A stretch of DNA of 64,000 bases from Variovorax sp. HW608 (lineage in GTDB: Bacteria > Pseudomonadota > Gammaproteobacteria > Burkholderiales > Burkholderiaceae_C). Below, one piece after another: positions 1-8,542 of the stretch (the stretch's first letter is position 1; every line of letters starts with the position of its first letter). A program made the position numbers and the translations under genes. The notes under the pieces are model-generated. The model had not been told where the DNA came from. It made no database searches and saw only the letters and a program-made list of their open reading frames with translations. Where the stretch lies: NCBI RefSeq assembly GCF_900090195.1, contig NZ_LT607803.1, positions 7,404,229 through 7,468,228 on the forward strand, read 5' to 3'.

Positions 1-74
1 GCGTCGAAATCGTCAGGGCCGAGCGGAGCGTCCGGGGACGGGGTCTTGGGGGAGGTGTCGGGAAGGGTTGTCAT
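1..74 (-). CDS. N-terminal fragment of an unidentified protein
   Basis: An open frame starts with ATG at 74 and runs off the left edge, giving about 24 residues rich in Pro, Asp and Ser (begins MTTLPDTSPK, then an acidic DDFDA stretch). Codon use is GC-rich like the neighbours. The gene is divergent from the kinase-like gene at 264, so the stretch 75-263 probably carries both promoters. The fragment is too short to assign; the acidic start resembles small UPF0149/YecA-type proteins, but that is only a guess. Confidence 0.4.
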   Translation of the reverse strand, partial: MTTLPDTSPKTPSPDAPLGPDDFD

Positions 75-263
75 GTCAGTGCCGAGGCAGCCCTCTATGA
101 TGCAGCAAGGTTCCCGAAAGACCGCTATTCCTACCCCGTCGATTCCGCCGTTCCCCGCGGGTTGCGCCGCGATTTCGCCTGGCGAAATCTCGCGCGCCCG
201 CCAGCACCTGATCCTGTCCGTATGAGCGTTGTCAGACGGGGCGGGGTTTCCTCCCGCATACAA

Positions 264-1118
264 ATGCGAAAAGGCGCGGCTTCCGCGCCCGCGCCCCTCG
301 AGGCGGACGCGCCGCCCCAGCCCGAGGACTACAGCGAATTCCTGCGCCTCGTGCTGCCGCAGCAGACCAAGGCGGTGTCGAGCCACCGCTTCGGCGGCCA
401 GCGCGTCTGGCTGAAGAAGGCCGGCCCCCGCCATGGCAAGGCGCGCTACCGGCTGCTGGCGGCGATTTCCGCCATCCTGCGGCTCGATGTGCTGTCGCCC
501 GTACCCAATCCGGGCGGCGAGGCGGCGATCGAGATCGAAGCGCGGCGGCTGCGCCAGCTCGGCGATGCCGGCCTGCGCGTGCCGGCGGTGCTGGCGCAGC
601 AGACGGACGGCATGCTGATTTCCGACCTCGGCGAAAGCGGCCGGCCCGCCGTGGTGCTGCAGGAGCGGCTCGACCACGCGGCCGCCGTCGGCCCGGCCGC
701 GCTGCTCGCGGTCTGGCGCGAGGGGCTCGATGCCATCGCGCTCGTGCATTCCCGCGACGCCTACCTGAGCCAGGCCTTCGACCGCAACCTCGTGCAGTGC
801 CCGGACGGCACCATCGGCTACATCGATTTCGAGGACGACCCCGGCGAGACGCTGCCCCTGCCCGAATGCCAGGCGCGCGACTGGCTCAGCTACCTGCACT
901 CCACCGCGATGCTGGTCGATGCGGCATCGCCGCATGCGGCCGCGCAGCATTGGCATGCGGTGCTGGCCGACGCGAGCGACGAGGTGCGCCACCGCCTCAG
1001 CGTCGCCGCACGCCGCATGCGCTGGCTGCGGCACCTGCCCTCGGGGCGGCGCTGGGGCCGCGATACGCAGCGGGTGCGCGCGGTGGCGAGCCTGCTGGCG
1101 CGCTGGTACGGGCGATAG
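264..1118 (+). CDS. Kinase-fold (WaaP/Bud32-like) hypothetical protein
   Basis: About 284 residues. The middle has a small-molecule or lipopolysaccharide kinase look: a conserved Lys-Lys region near residue 50 (VWLKKAG), an ILRL stretch, and a catalytic-loop-like segment with FDRNLV followed about 10 residues later by YIDFEDDP. The latter would correspond to the HxxN and metal-binding DFG-like motifs of the protein kinase superfamily, as in WaaP, RIO and Bud32. Upstream in-frame starts exist at 162 and 222; none has a Shine-Dalgarno, and 264 begins closest to the conserved part. The substrate cannot be told from sequence. It could phosphorylate LPS core sugar or be an inactive pseudokinase. 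Confidence 0.6.
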   Translation: MRKGAASAPAPLEADAPPQPEDYSEFLRLVLPQQTKAVSSHRFGGQRVWLKKAGPRHGKARYRLLAAISAILRLDVLSPVPNPGGEAAIEIEARRLRQLGDAGLRVPAVLAQQTDGMLISDLGESGRPAVVLQERLDHAAAVGPAALLAVWREGLDAIALVHSRDAYLSQAFDRNLVQCPDGTIGYIDFEDDPGETLPLPECQARDWLSYLHSTAMLVDAASPHAAAQHWHAVLADASDEVRHRLSVAARRMRWLRHLPSGRRWGRDTQRVRAVASLLARWYGR

Positions 1119-1128
1119 GGGGGCCGCA

Positions 1129-1146
1129 GGCCGCCTTGGGGCGGCC
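1129..1146. terminator. Possible bidirectional terminator hairpin
   Basis: A 7-bp perfect GGCCGCC/GGCGGCC stem with a TTGG loop sits between the convergent stops at 1118 and 1157. There is no clear T-tract on either strand, so a Rho-independent role is only possible. Confidence 0.3.
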
Positions 1147-1156
1147 CGGCGCCGGC

Positions 1157-1558
1157 CTAGACGGTCGAGACAGCGACGCCGTGCGCCGCGAGGCGCTTGT
1201 GCATCGAGAGCACCGCACGGTCCTTGCTGACGAGGCGTGCACCGTGCGCGACCGCGAGGTCGATGAAGATCTGGTCGTCCGGGTCGCTGCACATGCAGGA
1301 CGCACGGGCAGGCACGCTGTCGACCATCTGCGCGCGCGCATCGAAGGCGGCCAGCACTTCGGCGGCCTGCCGGCCCATGGCGGCCAGCCGCAGGGCGATC
1401 AGCGGATAGCCGAGCACGCGCTCGAATTCGTCGCGCATCGCGGCGGTGGCGAGCCAGCGCAAATCGCCGGCGGCGAGCGCGGCCGCGAGCGGCGCCCGCT
1501 CCGGGTCGTCGAAAACCAGCAGGTCGAGGACGACGTTGGTGTCGAGGACGATGACCAT
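1157..1558 (-). CDS. PIN-domain putative ribonuclease
   Basis: 133 residues, the usual size of a single PIN domain. The N-terminus VLDTNVVLDLL carries the first metal-binding Asp (residue 5). A mid-protein Glu lies in RDEFERVL, and the C-terminal half has DPDDQIFIDLA followed by a SKDRAV segment, supplying the other acidic residues. Members of this COG1569-type family act as Mg-dependent RNases, many as toxins. The start at 1558 was chosen because the family begins right at VIVLDTN. It lies 20 nt downstream of the glutathione transferase gene and is probably cotranscribed. No antitoxin-sized gene is adjacent, so the toxin role is unproven. Confidence 0.85.
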   Translation of the reverse strand: MVIVLDTNVVLDLLVFDDPERAPLAAALAAGDLRWLATAAMRDEFERVLGYPLIALRLAAMGRQAAEVLAAFDARAQMVDSVPARASCMCSDPDDQIFIDLAVAHGARLVSKDRAVLSMHKRLAAHGVAVSTV

Positions 1559-1578
1559 GCCGGCGTCCGGGCGGAGGC

Positions 1579-2283
1579 TCAGCCGCGGCTCGGGATGTTG
1601 AGCCCGGCGATCACCGCCGGACGCGCGACGAACGCCTCCAGCACGCGCGTGACCTGCGGGAAATCGGCGATGCCGACCAGGTCCGCCGCGCCGTAGAAGC
1701 CGACCAGGTTGCGCACCCACGGAAAGATCGCGATGTCGGCGATGGTGTAGTCGCCGCCCATCACCCACCGGCGGCCTTCGAGGTGCTGGTTGAGCACGCG
1801 CAGCAGGCGCTTCGATTCATCGACATAGCGGTCGCGCGGGCGCTTGTCGTCGAAGTTCCTGCCGGCGAATTTGTGGAAGAAGCCGACCTGCCCGAACATC
1901 GGCCCGATGCCGCCCATCTGGAACATCAGCCACTGGATGGTCTGGTAGCGCGCCGCCGGGTCCTTCGGCACGAGCTTGCCGGTCTTGTCGGCGAGATAGA
2001 GGAGGATGGCGCCGGATTCGAACAGCGCCAGCGGCTTTCCGCCGGGGCCGTTCGGGTCGATGATGGCCGGGATCTTGTTGTTGGGATTGAGCGAGAGGAA
2101 TTCCGGCGACATCTGGTCGTGCGATTCGAAGCTCACCAGATGCGGCTCATAGGCGAGGCCGGTTTCCTCCAGCGCGATCGATACCTTGACGCCGTTCGGA
2201 GTGGGCAGCGAATAGAGCTGAAGCCGGTCGGGATGCCTGGCGGGCCACTTCTTCGTGATGGGAAACGCGGAAAGGTCGGTCAT
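1579..2283 (-). CDS. Nu-class glutathione S-transferase (YghU/YfcG-like)
   Basis: 234 residues. The N-terminal thioredoxin fold holds LYSLPTPNGVKVSI, where the TPN triad is the glutathione-binding and catalytic signature of the YfcG/YghU nu class, known for disulfide-bond reductase activity towards glutathione. NNKIPAIIDP supplies the cis-Pro and FESGAILLYLADK the SNAIL/ESGAI-type glutathione site. The C-terminal helical domain (GDYTIADIAIFPW) has the N-capping box. I chose MTDLSAF at 2283 over an upstream ATG at 2331, because the extra residues are Pro/His-rich and unlike the family. The product is cytoplasmic. The PIN gene follows after 20 nt. Confidence 0.93.
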   Translation of the reverse strand: MTDLSAFPITKKWPARHPDRLQLYSLPTPNGVKVSIALEETGLAYEPHLVSFESHDQMSPEFLSLNPNNKIPAIIDPNGPGGKPLALFESGAILLYLADKTGKLVPKDPAARYQTIQWLMFQMGGIGPMFGQVGFFHKFAGRNFDDKRPRDRYVDESKRLLRVLNQHLEGRRWVMGGDYTIADIAIFPWVRNLVGFYGAADLVGIADFPQVTRVLEAFVARPAVIAGLNIPSRG

Positions 2284-2380
2284 GGCGTGATGCAGGTGAT
2301 GGGGTGCGGTCGGGGCCGGGGAGGGGTGCATTCTGGCTCAGGCTTGCCCGGCGTGCAGGTCGACCGGTTTGAGCCGGATG

Positions 2381-3646
2381 TCATGGCGTTCCCGGCGCCT
2401 TGCCCGGCGCCCGCTCGCGCGCCGAGCCGGCCACCATGTCGAAGCGGAACAGCCGGCACTCGATCGGCCCGTTCCACATCGGCACGCGGCGCGATTCCTT
2501 GAGCCGCATGCGCTTGGGGAGCTGCATGTCGGGCGTAAGCACCCAGGCAGTCCAGCCGGCGTAGTTCTTCTTCCAGTGGCTCGCGAGCTGCACGAAGAAC
2601 TCGCCGCCTTCCCCGGCCTGCGGCTCTTCGCGTCCGCGCGCCGGTGCATCGGCACGCCGGCCGCGCGTGACGCCGCCGACCTCGATGCGCTCGCCGTACG
2701 GCGGGTTGAGCACGATCACGCCCGACTCGGCCGGCGGCATGCGCTGCAGGGCATCGCCGCCGCGGAACTGCACCGCCTGGGCGACGCCCGCGCGCTCGGC
2801 ATTGCGTTCGGCGAAATCGACCATGCGGTGCGACACGTCGGAGCCGAAGACCGGCGTCGGTTGCAGACCGGGCTCGGGGACGGCCTCGGCCTTCAAGGCC
2901 GTCCACACGTGCGACTGGAAGGGCAGCAGCTTCTCGAAACCGAATCGCCGCTGCGCGCCCGCCGCGATGCCGCAGGCGATCTGCGCCGCCTCGATCGCGA
3001 TGGTGCCGCTGCCGCAGCAGGGGTCGTAGAGCGGCTGCGGCGAGACCGCGCCGGTTTCGGGATTCCACCAGCCGCTGGCGGCCAGCATCGCGGCGGCGAG
3101 GGTTTCCTTCAGCGGCGCATCGCCCTTGTCCTGCCGCCAGCCGCGCTTGAACAGCGGCTCGCCCGAGGTGTCGATGTAGAGCGTGCAGAACTCGGTCGTC
3201 AGGTGGGCGAAGACCCGCACGTCCGGCCACTGCGTCTCGATGCTGGGGCGCACGCCGCCGGCCTTGGCGCGAAAGCGGTCGGCGATCGCATCCTTGATGC
3301 GCAGGGTGGCGAAGTTGAGGCTCTGGAGTGGGCTGTGCTGGGCGGTGGTTTCGATCTTGAAGGTCTGCTTCGGCGTGAACCAGACTTCCCAGGCCACGCC
3401 GCTCGCGATGGCGTAGAGGTCGTTCTCGCTGCGGTAGGGCGCGTGCGCGACCTCGATCAGCACGCGCTGCGCCAGCCGGCTGTGGAGGTTGAGCTCGAGC
3501 GCATCGCGCCAGCCCGCCCTGACGCGAACACCGCCGCGCGCCGAAAGCAGATCCTGGCCGACGCGCCCGGTGAGCGCGTGGACTTCCTGCGCCAGGAAGT
3601 CCTCCACACCGGCCGCACAGGGGAGAAAAAGCGAGAGTTCGTTCAC
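2381..3646 (-). CDS. rlmL: THUMP-domain class I SAM-dependent RNA methyltransferase (RlmL-type)
   Basis: 421 residues with a GTG start at 3646. An N-terminal ferredoxin-like/THUMP region (to about residue 160) precedes a Rossmann methyltransferase with motif I DPCCGSGTIAIEAA near residue 205 and motif IV NPPYGER near residue 305, the signature for methylating an exocyclic amine. This matches the N-terminal half of E. coli RlmKL, which makes m2G2445 in 23S rRNA; the C-terminal RlmK half is absent, as in many betaproteobacteria. A charged, low-complexity insert follows NPPYGER. It is transcribed divergently from the histidine kinase, with only 56 nt between starts. The exact target guanosine is inferred. 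Confidence 0.88.
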   Translation of the reverse strand: MNELSLFLPCAAGVEDFLAQEVHALTGRVGQDLLSARGGVRVRAGWRDALELNLHSRLAQRVLIEVAHAPYRSENDLYAIASGVAWEVWFTPKQTFKIETTAQHSPLQSLNFATLRIKDAIADRFRAKAGGVRPSIETQWPDVRVFAHLTTEFCTLYIDTSGEPLFKRGWRQDKGDAPLKETLAAAMLAASGWWNPETGAVSPQPLYDPCCGSGTIAIEAAQIACGIAAGAQRRFGFEKLLPFQSHVWTALKAEAVPEPGLQPTPVFGSDVSHRMVDFAERNAERAGVAQAVQFRGGDALQRMPPAESGVIVLNPPYGERIEVGGVTRGRRADAPARGREEPQAGEGGEFFVQLASHWKKNYAGWTAWVLTPDMQLPKRMRLKESRRVPMWNGPIECRLFRFDMVAGSARERAPGKAPGTP

Positions 3647-3702
3647 CAGCCGATTGTCGCCGCGTCGCGATGCTGTTCTACTTCCGGACTCAGCAGCAGC
3701 CG

Positions 3703-5478
3703 ATGAGCATCTCGACCCATCCCACAGCGTCCGAGGCTTTCAAAGCCGATCGTTTCGCCGTTCGTTGCGAGGTGTTGCGGCTCAGCGCGCAGCCCGGCGC
3801 CGGCGTGCTGCTCGTCCAGTTCCTGCTCGATTGCGGCGTCGCGGCGCTGTTCGGATGGCAGTACTCGGTGCGCAACGCGCTGATCTGGATCATCCTGATC
3901 GCGGTCTCCACCGCCTACCGCGGCGTCTTTGCGCAGCGCCTGCCCGATCCCCTGACACGCGACAACCTGCCTGGCGCGCTGCGCCTGCACACGCTGCGCA
4001 TCGCGATCCACGAGGGCGCGCACGGCGCGGCGGGCATCCTGCTGTTCGATCCGGCCAACCCGACCACGCAGCTCATGCTCGGCGTGGTGGTGATGGCGAT
4101 GACGCTGTCCTCGGCGTTCTCGGTCTCGTACTTCGCGCCCGCGATGCAGCTGGCGATCACGCTGCTGCTCGCGCCGATGATCGTGATGGGCGTGGCCTTC
4201 GGCGCCCCCATGATGATGATGCTCGCGGCGCTCGGCATCGGGCTGCTGGCCATGGTGTGGCGGCTGGTCGGCGAACGCTCGCGCCAGCTCGAGGAAAACA
4301 TCGGCCTGCGCCACAACGAAAGCACCTTGCGCGCGCAGGCGATGGCCGGCCTGCGCGAATCGCAGCAGGCGCAGGCCGAGCGGCTGCGCTTCTTCTCGGC
4401 CGCCAACCACGACCTGCGCCAACCGGTGATGGCGATGGGCCTGCAGGCCGAGGTGCTGCGCCACCAGCTCGATGCCGGCGAGGACCGGGTCACGGTGCAG
4501 AACACGCTGGCAGCGCTGTCGCGCGCGCAGCAGGCGCTCGAAGGGCTCACGAACCAGCTGCTCGAGATCGGGCGCATCGAGGCGGCAGCCGATCCGATCT
4601 CGCCGGTCGCGGTCGCGCTCGCGCCGCTCCTCTGCGAGCTGGCCCGCCAGACGGGCACCGGCCGCGTGCGGGTGCGCTGCCCGGACGATGCCGTGGCATG
4701 GACCGACGTGGTCGCCCTGCGCCGCATCCTCGGCAACCTCGTGGACAACGCGCTCAAGTTCACGCCGCGGGGCCGCGTGCTGCTGGCCTGCCGGCGGCGC
4801 GTCGACGGATGGCGCGTCGAGGTGCGCGATTCGGGCATCGGCATCGCGCCCGAGTCGCAGGACCGCGTCTTCGGCGACTTCGAGCAGATCGGCAATGTGG
4901 AGCGCAACCTGCAGCGCGGCCACGGGCTGGGGCTGGCGATCGTGCGGCGGCTGGCGCTCCGGCTGGGCGTGCAGATCACGCTGCGATCGGCGCCCGGACG
5001 CGGGTCGGTGTTCGGCTTCACGCTTCCGGCCGCGCCGCCCGATGCGCCCATCACGACCGGGATCGGGCTTGCCGCCGAGGCCGCTGCCGCCACCGCGCAG
5101 GACGCGACGCCGTTGCCTCCCGATCTCTCGGTGCTCATCGTCGAGGACAACGCGGTGGTCGCCGACAGCATCGCGGCGCTGCTGCGGCTCTGGGGCGCCC
5201 GCGCCCACGTGTGCGGCAGCGCCGTCGAGGCGCTCGCGCTGACGACCCTGGCGGGCTTCGACATCGCCCTGTGCGACATCCGCCTGCCGGGTTCGATCGA
5301 CGGCATCACGCTCGCGAAGGAACTGCAGCGGCGCGCGCCCGAGCTCGCCATCGCGCTCGTTTCCGCCGACATCGACGACGCCACGCGGGAACTCGCAAGC
5401 CTCCGGGGCTGGCGGGCGCTGCGCAAGCCGGTCCGGGCGGCGGCCCTGCGCGCGCTGCTCCTACAGGCGCAGCGCTGA
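3703..5478 (+). CDS. Hybrid sensor histidine kinase/response regulator
   Basis: 591 residues from the ATG at 3703 (an ATG at 3670 would add 11). The N-terminal 200 residues contain about six hydrophobic segments and a Met-rich helix but no recognisable periplasmic sensor domain. A dimerisation H-box (AANHDLRQP, His near 237) leads to a HATPase_c domain with N-box NLVDNALKF, G1 DSGIGIAPE and G2 GHGLGLAIV (near 405). A C-terminal receiver starts at VLIVEDN with the phospho-acceptor Asp in LCDIRLPG near 524. No partner regulator or DNA-binding gene lies nearby, so the output is unknown. The signal may be sensed in or at the membrane. Confidence 0.93.
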   Translation: MSISTHPTASEAFKADRFAVRCEVLRLSAQPGAGVLLVQFLLDCGVAALFGWQYSVRNALIWIILIAVSTAYRGVFAQRLPDPLTRDNLPGALRLHTLRIAIHEGAHGAAGILLFDPANPTTQLMLGVVVMAMTLSSAFSVSYFAPAMQLAITLLLAPMIVMGVAFGAPMMMMLAALGIGLLAMVWRLVGERSRQLEENIGLRHNESTLRAQAMAGLRESQQAQAERLRFFSAANHDLRQPVMAMGLQAEVLRHQLDAGEDRVTVQNTLAALSRAQQALEGLTNQLLEIGRIEAAADPISPVAVALAPLLCELARQTGTGRVRVRCPDDAVAWTDVVALRRILGNLVDNALKFTPRGRVLLACRRRVDGWRVEVRDSGIGIAPESQDRVFGDFEQIGNVERNLQRGHGLGLAIVRRLALRLGVQITLRSAPGRGSVFGFTLPAAPPDAPITTGIGLAAEAAAATAQDATPLPPDLSVLIVEDNAVVADSIAALLRLWGARAHVCGSAVEALALTTLAGFDIALCDIRLPGSIDGITLAKELQRRAPELAIALVSADIDDATRELASLRGWRALRKPVRAAALRALLLQAQR

Positions 5479-5498
5479 GCCAGGCTTATGCTTGCGCG

Positions 5499-6137
5499 AT
5501 GGCAAGCGCGAAGCCGTTCATTTTCTTCGCCGCGCTGACGACCGCGGCGGTATTCAGCGCGGCGCAGCAGCAGACGTCCGAAGTCCTGCCGCCTCCCAAG
5601 CCCGGCGGCGGCCCCGTCAAGGGTGCGACCTATGCGGTCGACCCGGACCACACCTTCGTGATCTACGAGATCGATCACTACGGCACGACCACCAACCGCG
5701 GCCGCTTCAGCGCCAAGGAGGGCACGGTCAGGATCGGCCCGGGCGGCACGGGCGGCTCCTCGATCGACGTCACGATCGACATCGGCTCGGTCAGCACGGG
5801 CGTCGAGCTGCTCGACAGGCACTTGAAGAGCAGCGAGTTCTTCGACGCGGCCCGCTTTCCGACCGGGCACTTCGTGTCGAACAAGATCGCCTTCAGCGGC
5901 AACAAGGTGACTGCGGTCGACGGCACGCTCACGCTGATGGGTCAGGCGCGCCCCGTGACATTGAAGGCCACGCGCTTCAACTGCTACATCGCGCCGCTGA
6001 TCAACCGGCAGACCTGCGGCGGCGACTTCGAGGCCACGGTGCAGCGCAGCCAGTGGGGCATCAGCTGGGGCAATTCCTTCGGCTTCGAGGACAAGGTGCG
6101 GCTGTTGGTGCAGGTCGAGGCGATCAACAGCCGGTAA
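5499..6137 (+). CDS. YceI family periplasmic lipid-binding-like protein
   Basis: 212 residues. An N-terminal hydrophobic segment ending at FSAAQQQ looks like a Sec signal. After a Pro/Gly linker the YceI lipocalin-like barrel follows: YAVDPDHTFVIYEIDH, then GRF.AKEG, SSEFFDAARFPTGHF and a second half with QWGISWGNSFGFED near the C-terminus. Family members bind long isoprenoid-type molecules in the periplasm and some are stress-induced. The gene starts 20 nt after the histidine kinase stop and may be cotranscribed. Its stop is only 5 nt from the convergent rpoN stop. Confidence 0.92.
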   Translation: MASAKPFIFFAALTTAAVFSAAQQQTSEVLPPPKPGGGPVKGATYAVDPDHTFVIYEIDHYGTTTNRGRFSAKEGTVRIGPGGTGGSSIDVTIDIGSVSTGVELLDRHLKSSEFFDAARFPTGHFVSNKIAFSGNKVTAVDGTLTLMGQARPVTLKATRFNCYIAPLINRQTCGGDFEATVQRSQWGISWGNSFGFEDKVRLLVQVEAINSR

Positions 6138-6142
6138 GGCGC

Positions 6143-7726
6143 TCAGAGTGCCTTGCGCAGATTCGCCGGCGCGATGCGCAAGGCTTCGCGGTACTTGGCC
6201 ACGGTGCGGCGCGCGCACTCGATGCCCTGCTCCTTGAGCATCTCGGAGATCTGGCTGTCCGAGAGCGGCTTCTTCTGGTCCTCGGCGGTCACGAACTGCT
6301 TGATGAGCGCCCGCACCGCGGTGCTCGACGCATTGCCGCCGGTCTCGGTGCCGAGCGCGGAGCCGAAGAAGTACTTGAGCTCGACCGTGCCGTAGGGCGT
6401 CGCCATGTACTTGGCGGTGGTCACGCGGCTGATGGTCGACTCGTGCAGGCCGAGCTCGTCCGCGATCTCGCGCAGCACCAGCGGGCGCATCGCGAGCTCG
6501 CCGTGCACGAAGAAGTTCTTCTGCCGCTCGACGATCGCGTTCGACACGCGCAGGATGGTGTCGAAGCGCTGCTGGATGTTCTTGATGAACCAGCGCGCCT
6601 CCTGCAGGCGCTGCGACAGCGCCTGGCTGCCCTCGCCCTTGTGCTGCTTGAGCGCGCCCGCGTAGATGTCGTGGACGCGCAGCCTCGGCATCACTTCGGG
6701 GTTGAGCATCACGCGGAACTTCGCGTTGCTGCCGTTGCCCGCGCGCGTGACGATCACGTCGGGCACGACCACGTTGCGCTCCACGTCCACGAAGCGGCGG
6801 CCCGGCTTGGGTTCGAGCCTGGCGATGAGTTGGAGCGCCGCGCGGACTTCCTCCTCGTTGCTGCGGGTGAGCGTGGCGAGCCGCTTGAAGTCGCGCTTGG
6901 CGAGCAGCTCCATCGGCTGCTTGCAAATCGCGATCGCGGTCTTGCGGATCTGTTCCTCTTCCTCGGTCTCGTCCTCGTGCGCGAGGGCGCGAAGCTGGAT
7001 CGTGAGGCACTCGCCGAGATTGCGCGCGCCGACGCCGGCGGGCTCCAGGCTCTGCAGCAGGCCGAGCGCCACCTGGAAGTGATGCACCAGGTCGTCGAAC
7101 TGATCGTTGTCGTCGCCGGCCAGCCCCGACGCCAGCGCGGGCAGCGAATCTTCGAGATAGCCGTCGTCGTTGAGCGATTCGATCAGGAAGCGCAGCGCGG
7201 CGCGGTCGGTTTCGTCGAGCCGCAGCGCCAGCGCCTGCCGGTGCAGGTACGACTGCAGCGACTCCTGGCTGCGCGCCAGCTCGGTGGCGTCGGCGCGCTC
7301 GTCATCATCGAGGTTGTTGGTGCGCGCGGGCGCATCGCCGCCCCATTCGCTGTCGTCGGGCGCGAGGTCGACGGTGCCGTCGCCCCCCCAGTCGGGTTCG
7401 CCGTCGAAGCCCTCCGCGACCGCGGGTTCGGCATCGCCGGTCGCCGTCGCGGTGTCGGCCGTCGAGGATGAAGCGCCGTTGCCGAAGTCGCCTTCGACCT
7501 CCGCGAGGCGGTCGTCGTCGCGCACCGGTGCATCGGCGGTTTCGAGGCCGAACTCCTCGCGCGGCGCCTCTTCGGCGGTGCGTTCCAGAAAGGGGTTTTC
7601 GTCGAGCATCTGCTCGACTTCCTGCGACAGCTCCAGCGTGGAGAGCTGCAGCAGCCGGATCGACTGCTGCAGCTGGGGAGTCAGCGCGAGATGCTGCGAA
7701 ACCCGCAGCGAGAGACCCTGTTTCAT
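6143..7726 (-). CDS. rpoN: RNA polymerase sigma-54 factor
   Basis: 527 residues with all three RpoN regions. Region I is Gln/Leu-rich (KQGLSLRVSQHLALTPQLQQ). An acidic region II runs about from 60 to 140 with Asp/Glu/Gly runs. Region III is the core-binding domain and a helix-turn-helix (LGLHESTISRVTTAKYM), ending in the RpoN box ARRTVAKYRE near residue 512. It directs transcription from -24/-12 promoters with AAA+ activators. It follows lptB by 21 nt and so ends the lptA-lptB-rpoN operon. The usual downstream hpf-ptsN-hprK genes are not here but near 58-60 kb. Confidence 0.98.
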   Translation of the reverse strand: MKQGLSLRVSQHLALTPQLQQSIRLLQLSTLELSQEVEQMLDENPFLERTAEEAPREEFGLETADAPVRDDDRLAEVEGDFGNGASSSTADTATATGDAEPAVAEGFDGEPDWGGDGTVDLAPDDSEWGGDAPARTNNLDDDERADATELARSQESLQSYLHRQALALRLDETDRAALRFLIESLNDDGYLEDSLPALASGLAGDDNDQFDDLVHHFQVALGLLQSLEPAGVGARNLGECLTIQLRALAHEDETEEEEQIRKTAIAICKQPMELLAKRDFKRLATLTRSNEEEVRAALQLIARLEPKPGRRFVDVERNVVVPDVIVTRAGNGSNAKFRVMLNPEVMPRLRVHDIYAGALKQHKGEGSQALSQRLQEARWFIKNIQQRFDTILRVSNAIVERQKNFFVHGELAMRPLVLREIADELGLHESTISRVTTAKYMATPYGTVELKYFFGSALGTETGGNASSTAVRALIKQFVTAEDQKKPLSDSQISEMLKEQGIECARRTVAKYREALRIAPANLRKAL

Positions 7727-7747
7727 GACGACCCCGGAACGCCCGCC

Positions 7748-8542
7748 CTACATCCTGAAATGCTCGCCGAGGTAGACGCGCCGCACCTCGGCGTTGTCGA
7801 CGATCTCCGACGGCGTGCCTTGCGCCAGCACGTGCCCGTCGCTGATGATGAAGGCGTGGTCGCAGATGCCGAGCGTCTCGCGCACGTTGTGATCGGTGAT
7901 CAGCACGCCGATGCCGCGCTCCTTCAGGAAGCTGATGATGCGCTGGATCTCGATGACCGCGATCGGGTCGATCCCTGCGAACGGCTCGTCGAGCAGGATG
8001 AAGCGCGGCTGCGTGGCGAGCGCGCGGGCGATCTCGACGCGGCGGCGCTCGCCGCCCGACAGCGCCAGCGCCGGCGAGTCACGCAGGTGGTCGACGCGCA
8101 GGTCGGCCAGCAGTTCGGCCAGGCGTTCCTCGATGCGCTGGTTCGACAGCGCCACCGGCCGGCCGTCGGCGCCGTGCTCGCGCTGGAGCTCGAGCACGGC
8201 GCGGACGTTTTCCTCCACCGTGAGCTTGCGAAAGATCGAGGCTTCCTGCGGCAGGTAGCTCAGGCCCATGCGCGAGCGGCGGTGGATCGGCATGTGCGCG
8301 ATCGGCTCGCCGTCGATGGTGATCTCGCCGGCATCGGCCCGGACCAGCCCGACGATCATGTAGAACGAGGTGGTCTTGCCCGCGCCGTTCGGGCCGAGCA
8401 GGCCGACCACTTCGCCCTTCTGCACGCCCAGCGACACGTCCTTGACCACCTTGCGGCTGCCATAGGACTTCTGCAGGCCGCGCGCCTCGAGACGGCTGCC
8501 GGCGAAATCTGCGTTCTCGTTGAAGCCAGCGGATTCGATCAC
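7748..8542 (-). CDS. lptB: LPS export ABC transporter ATP-binding protein LptB
   Basis: 264 residues. Walker [11 protein letters not shown]-loop YLPQEASIF, signature LSGGERRR, Walker [12 protein letters not shown] and H-loop ITDHNV are all present, with the LptB-typical C-terminal [10 protein letters not shown]. It powers the LptB2FG transporter that extracts LPS from the inner membrane. I chose a GTG start at 8542 because it overlaps the lptA stop in a GTGA arrangement, implying translational coupling. The sequence upstream belongs to the other frame. The first 20 residues ([11 protein letters not shown]) form a short non-conserved extension before the ABC fold. Confidence 0.97.
   Translation of the reverse strand: MIESAGFNENADFAGSRLEARGLQKSYGSRKVVKDVSLGVQKGEVVGLLGPNGAGKTTSFYMIVGLVRADAGEITIDGEPIAHMPIHRRSRMGLSYLPQEASIFRKLTVEENVRAVLELQREHGADGRPVALSNQRIEERLAELLADLRVDHLRDSPALALSGGERRRVEIARALATQPRFILLDEPFAGIDPIAVIEIQRIISFLKERGIGVLITDHNVRETLGICDHAFIISDGHVLAQGTPSEIVDNAEVRRVYLGEHFRM

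Noticed and set aside
1157-2283. PIN gene and its neighbour as a toxin-antitoxin system
   Set aside because: The neighbour is a 234-residue glutathione transferase, not an antitoxin.
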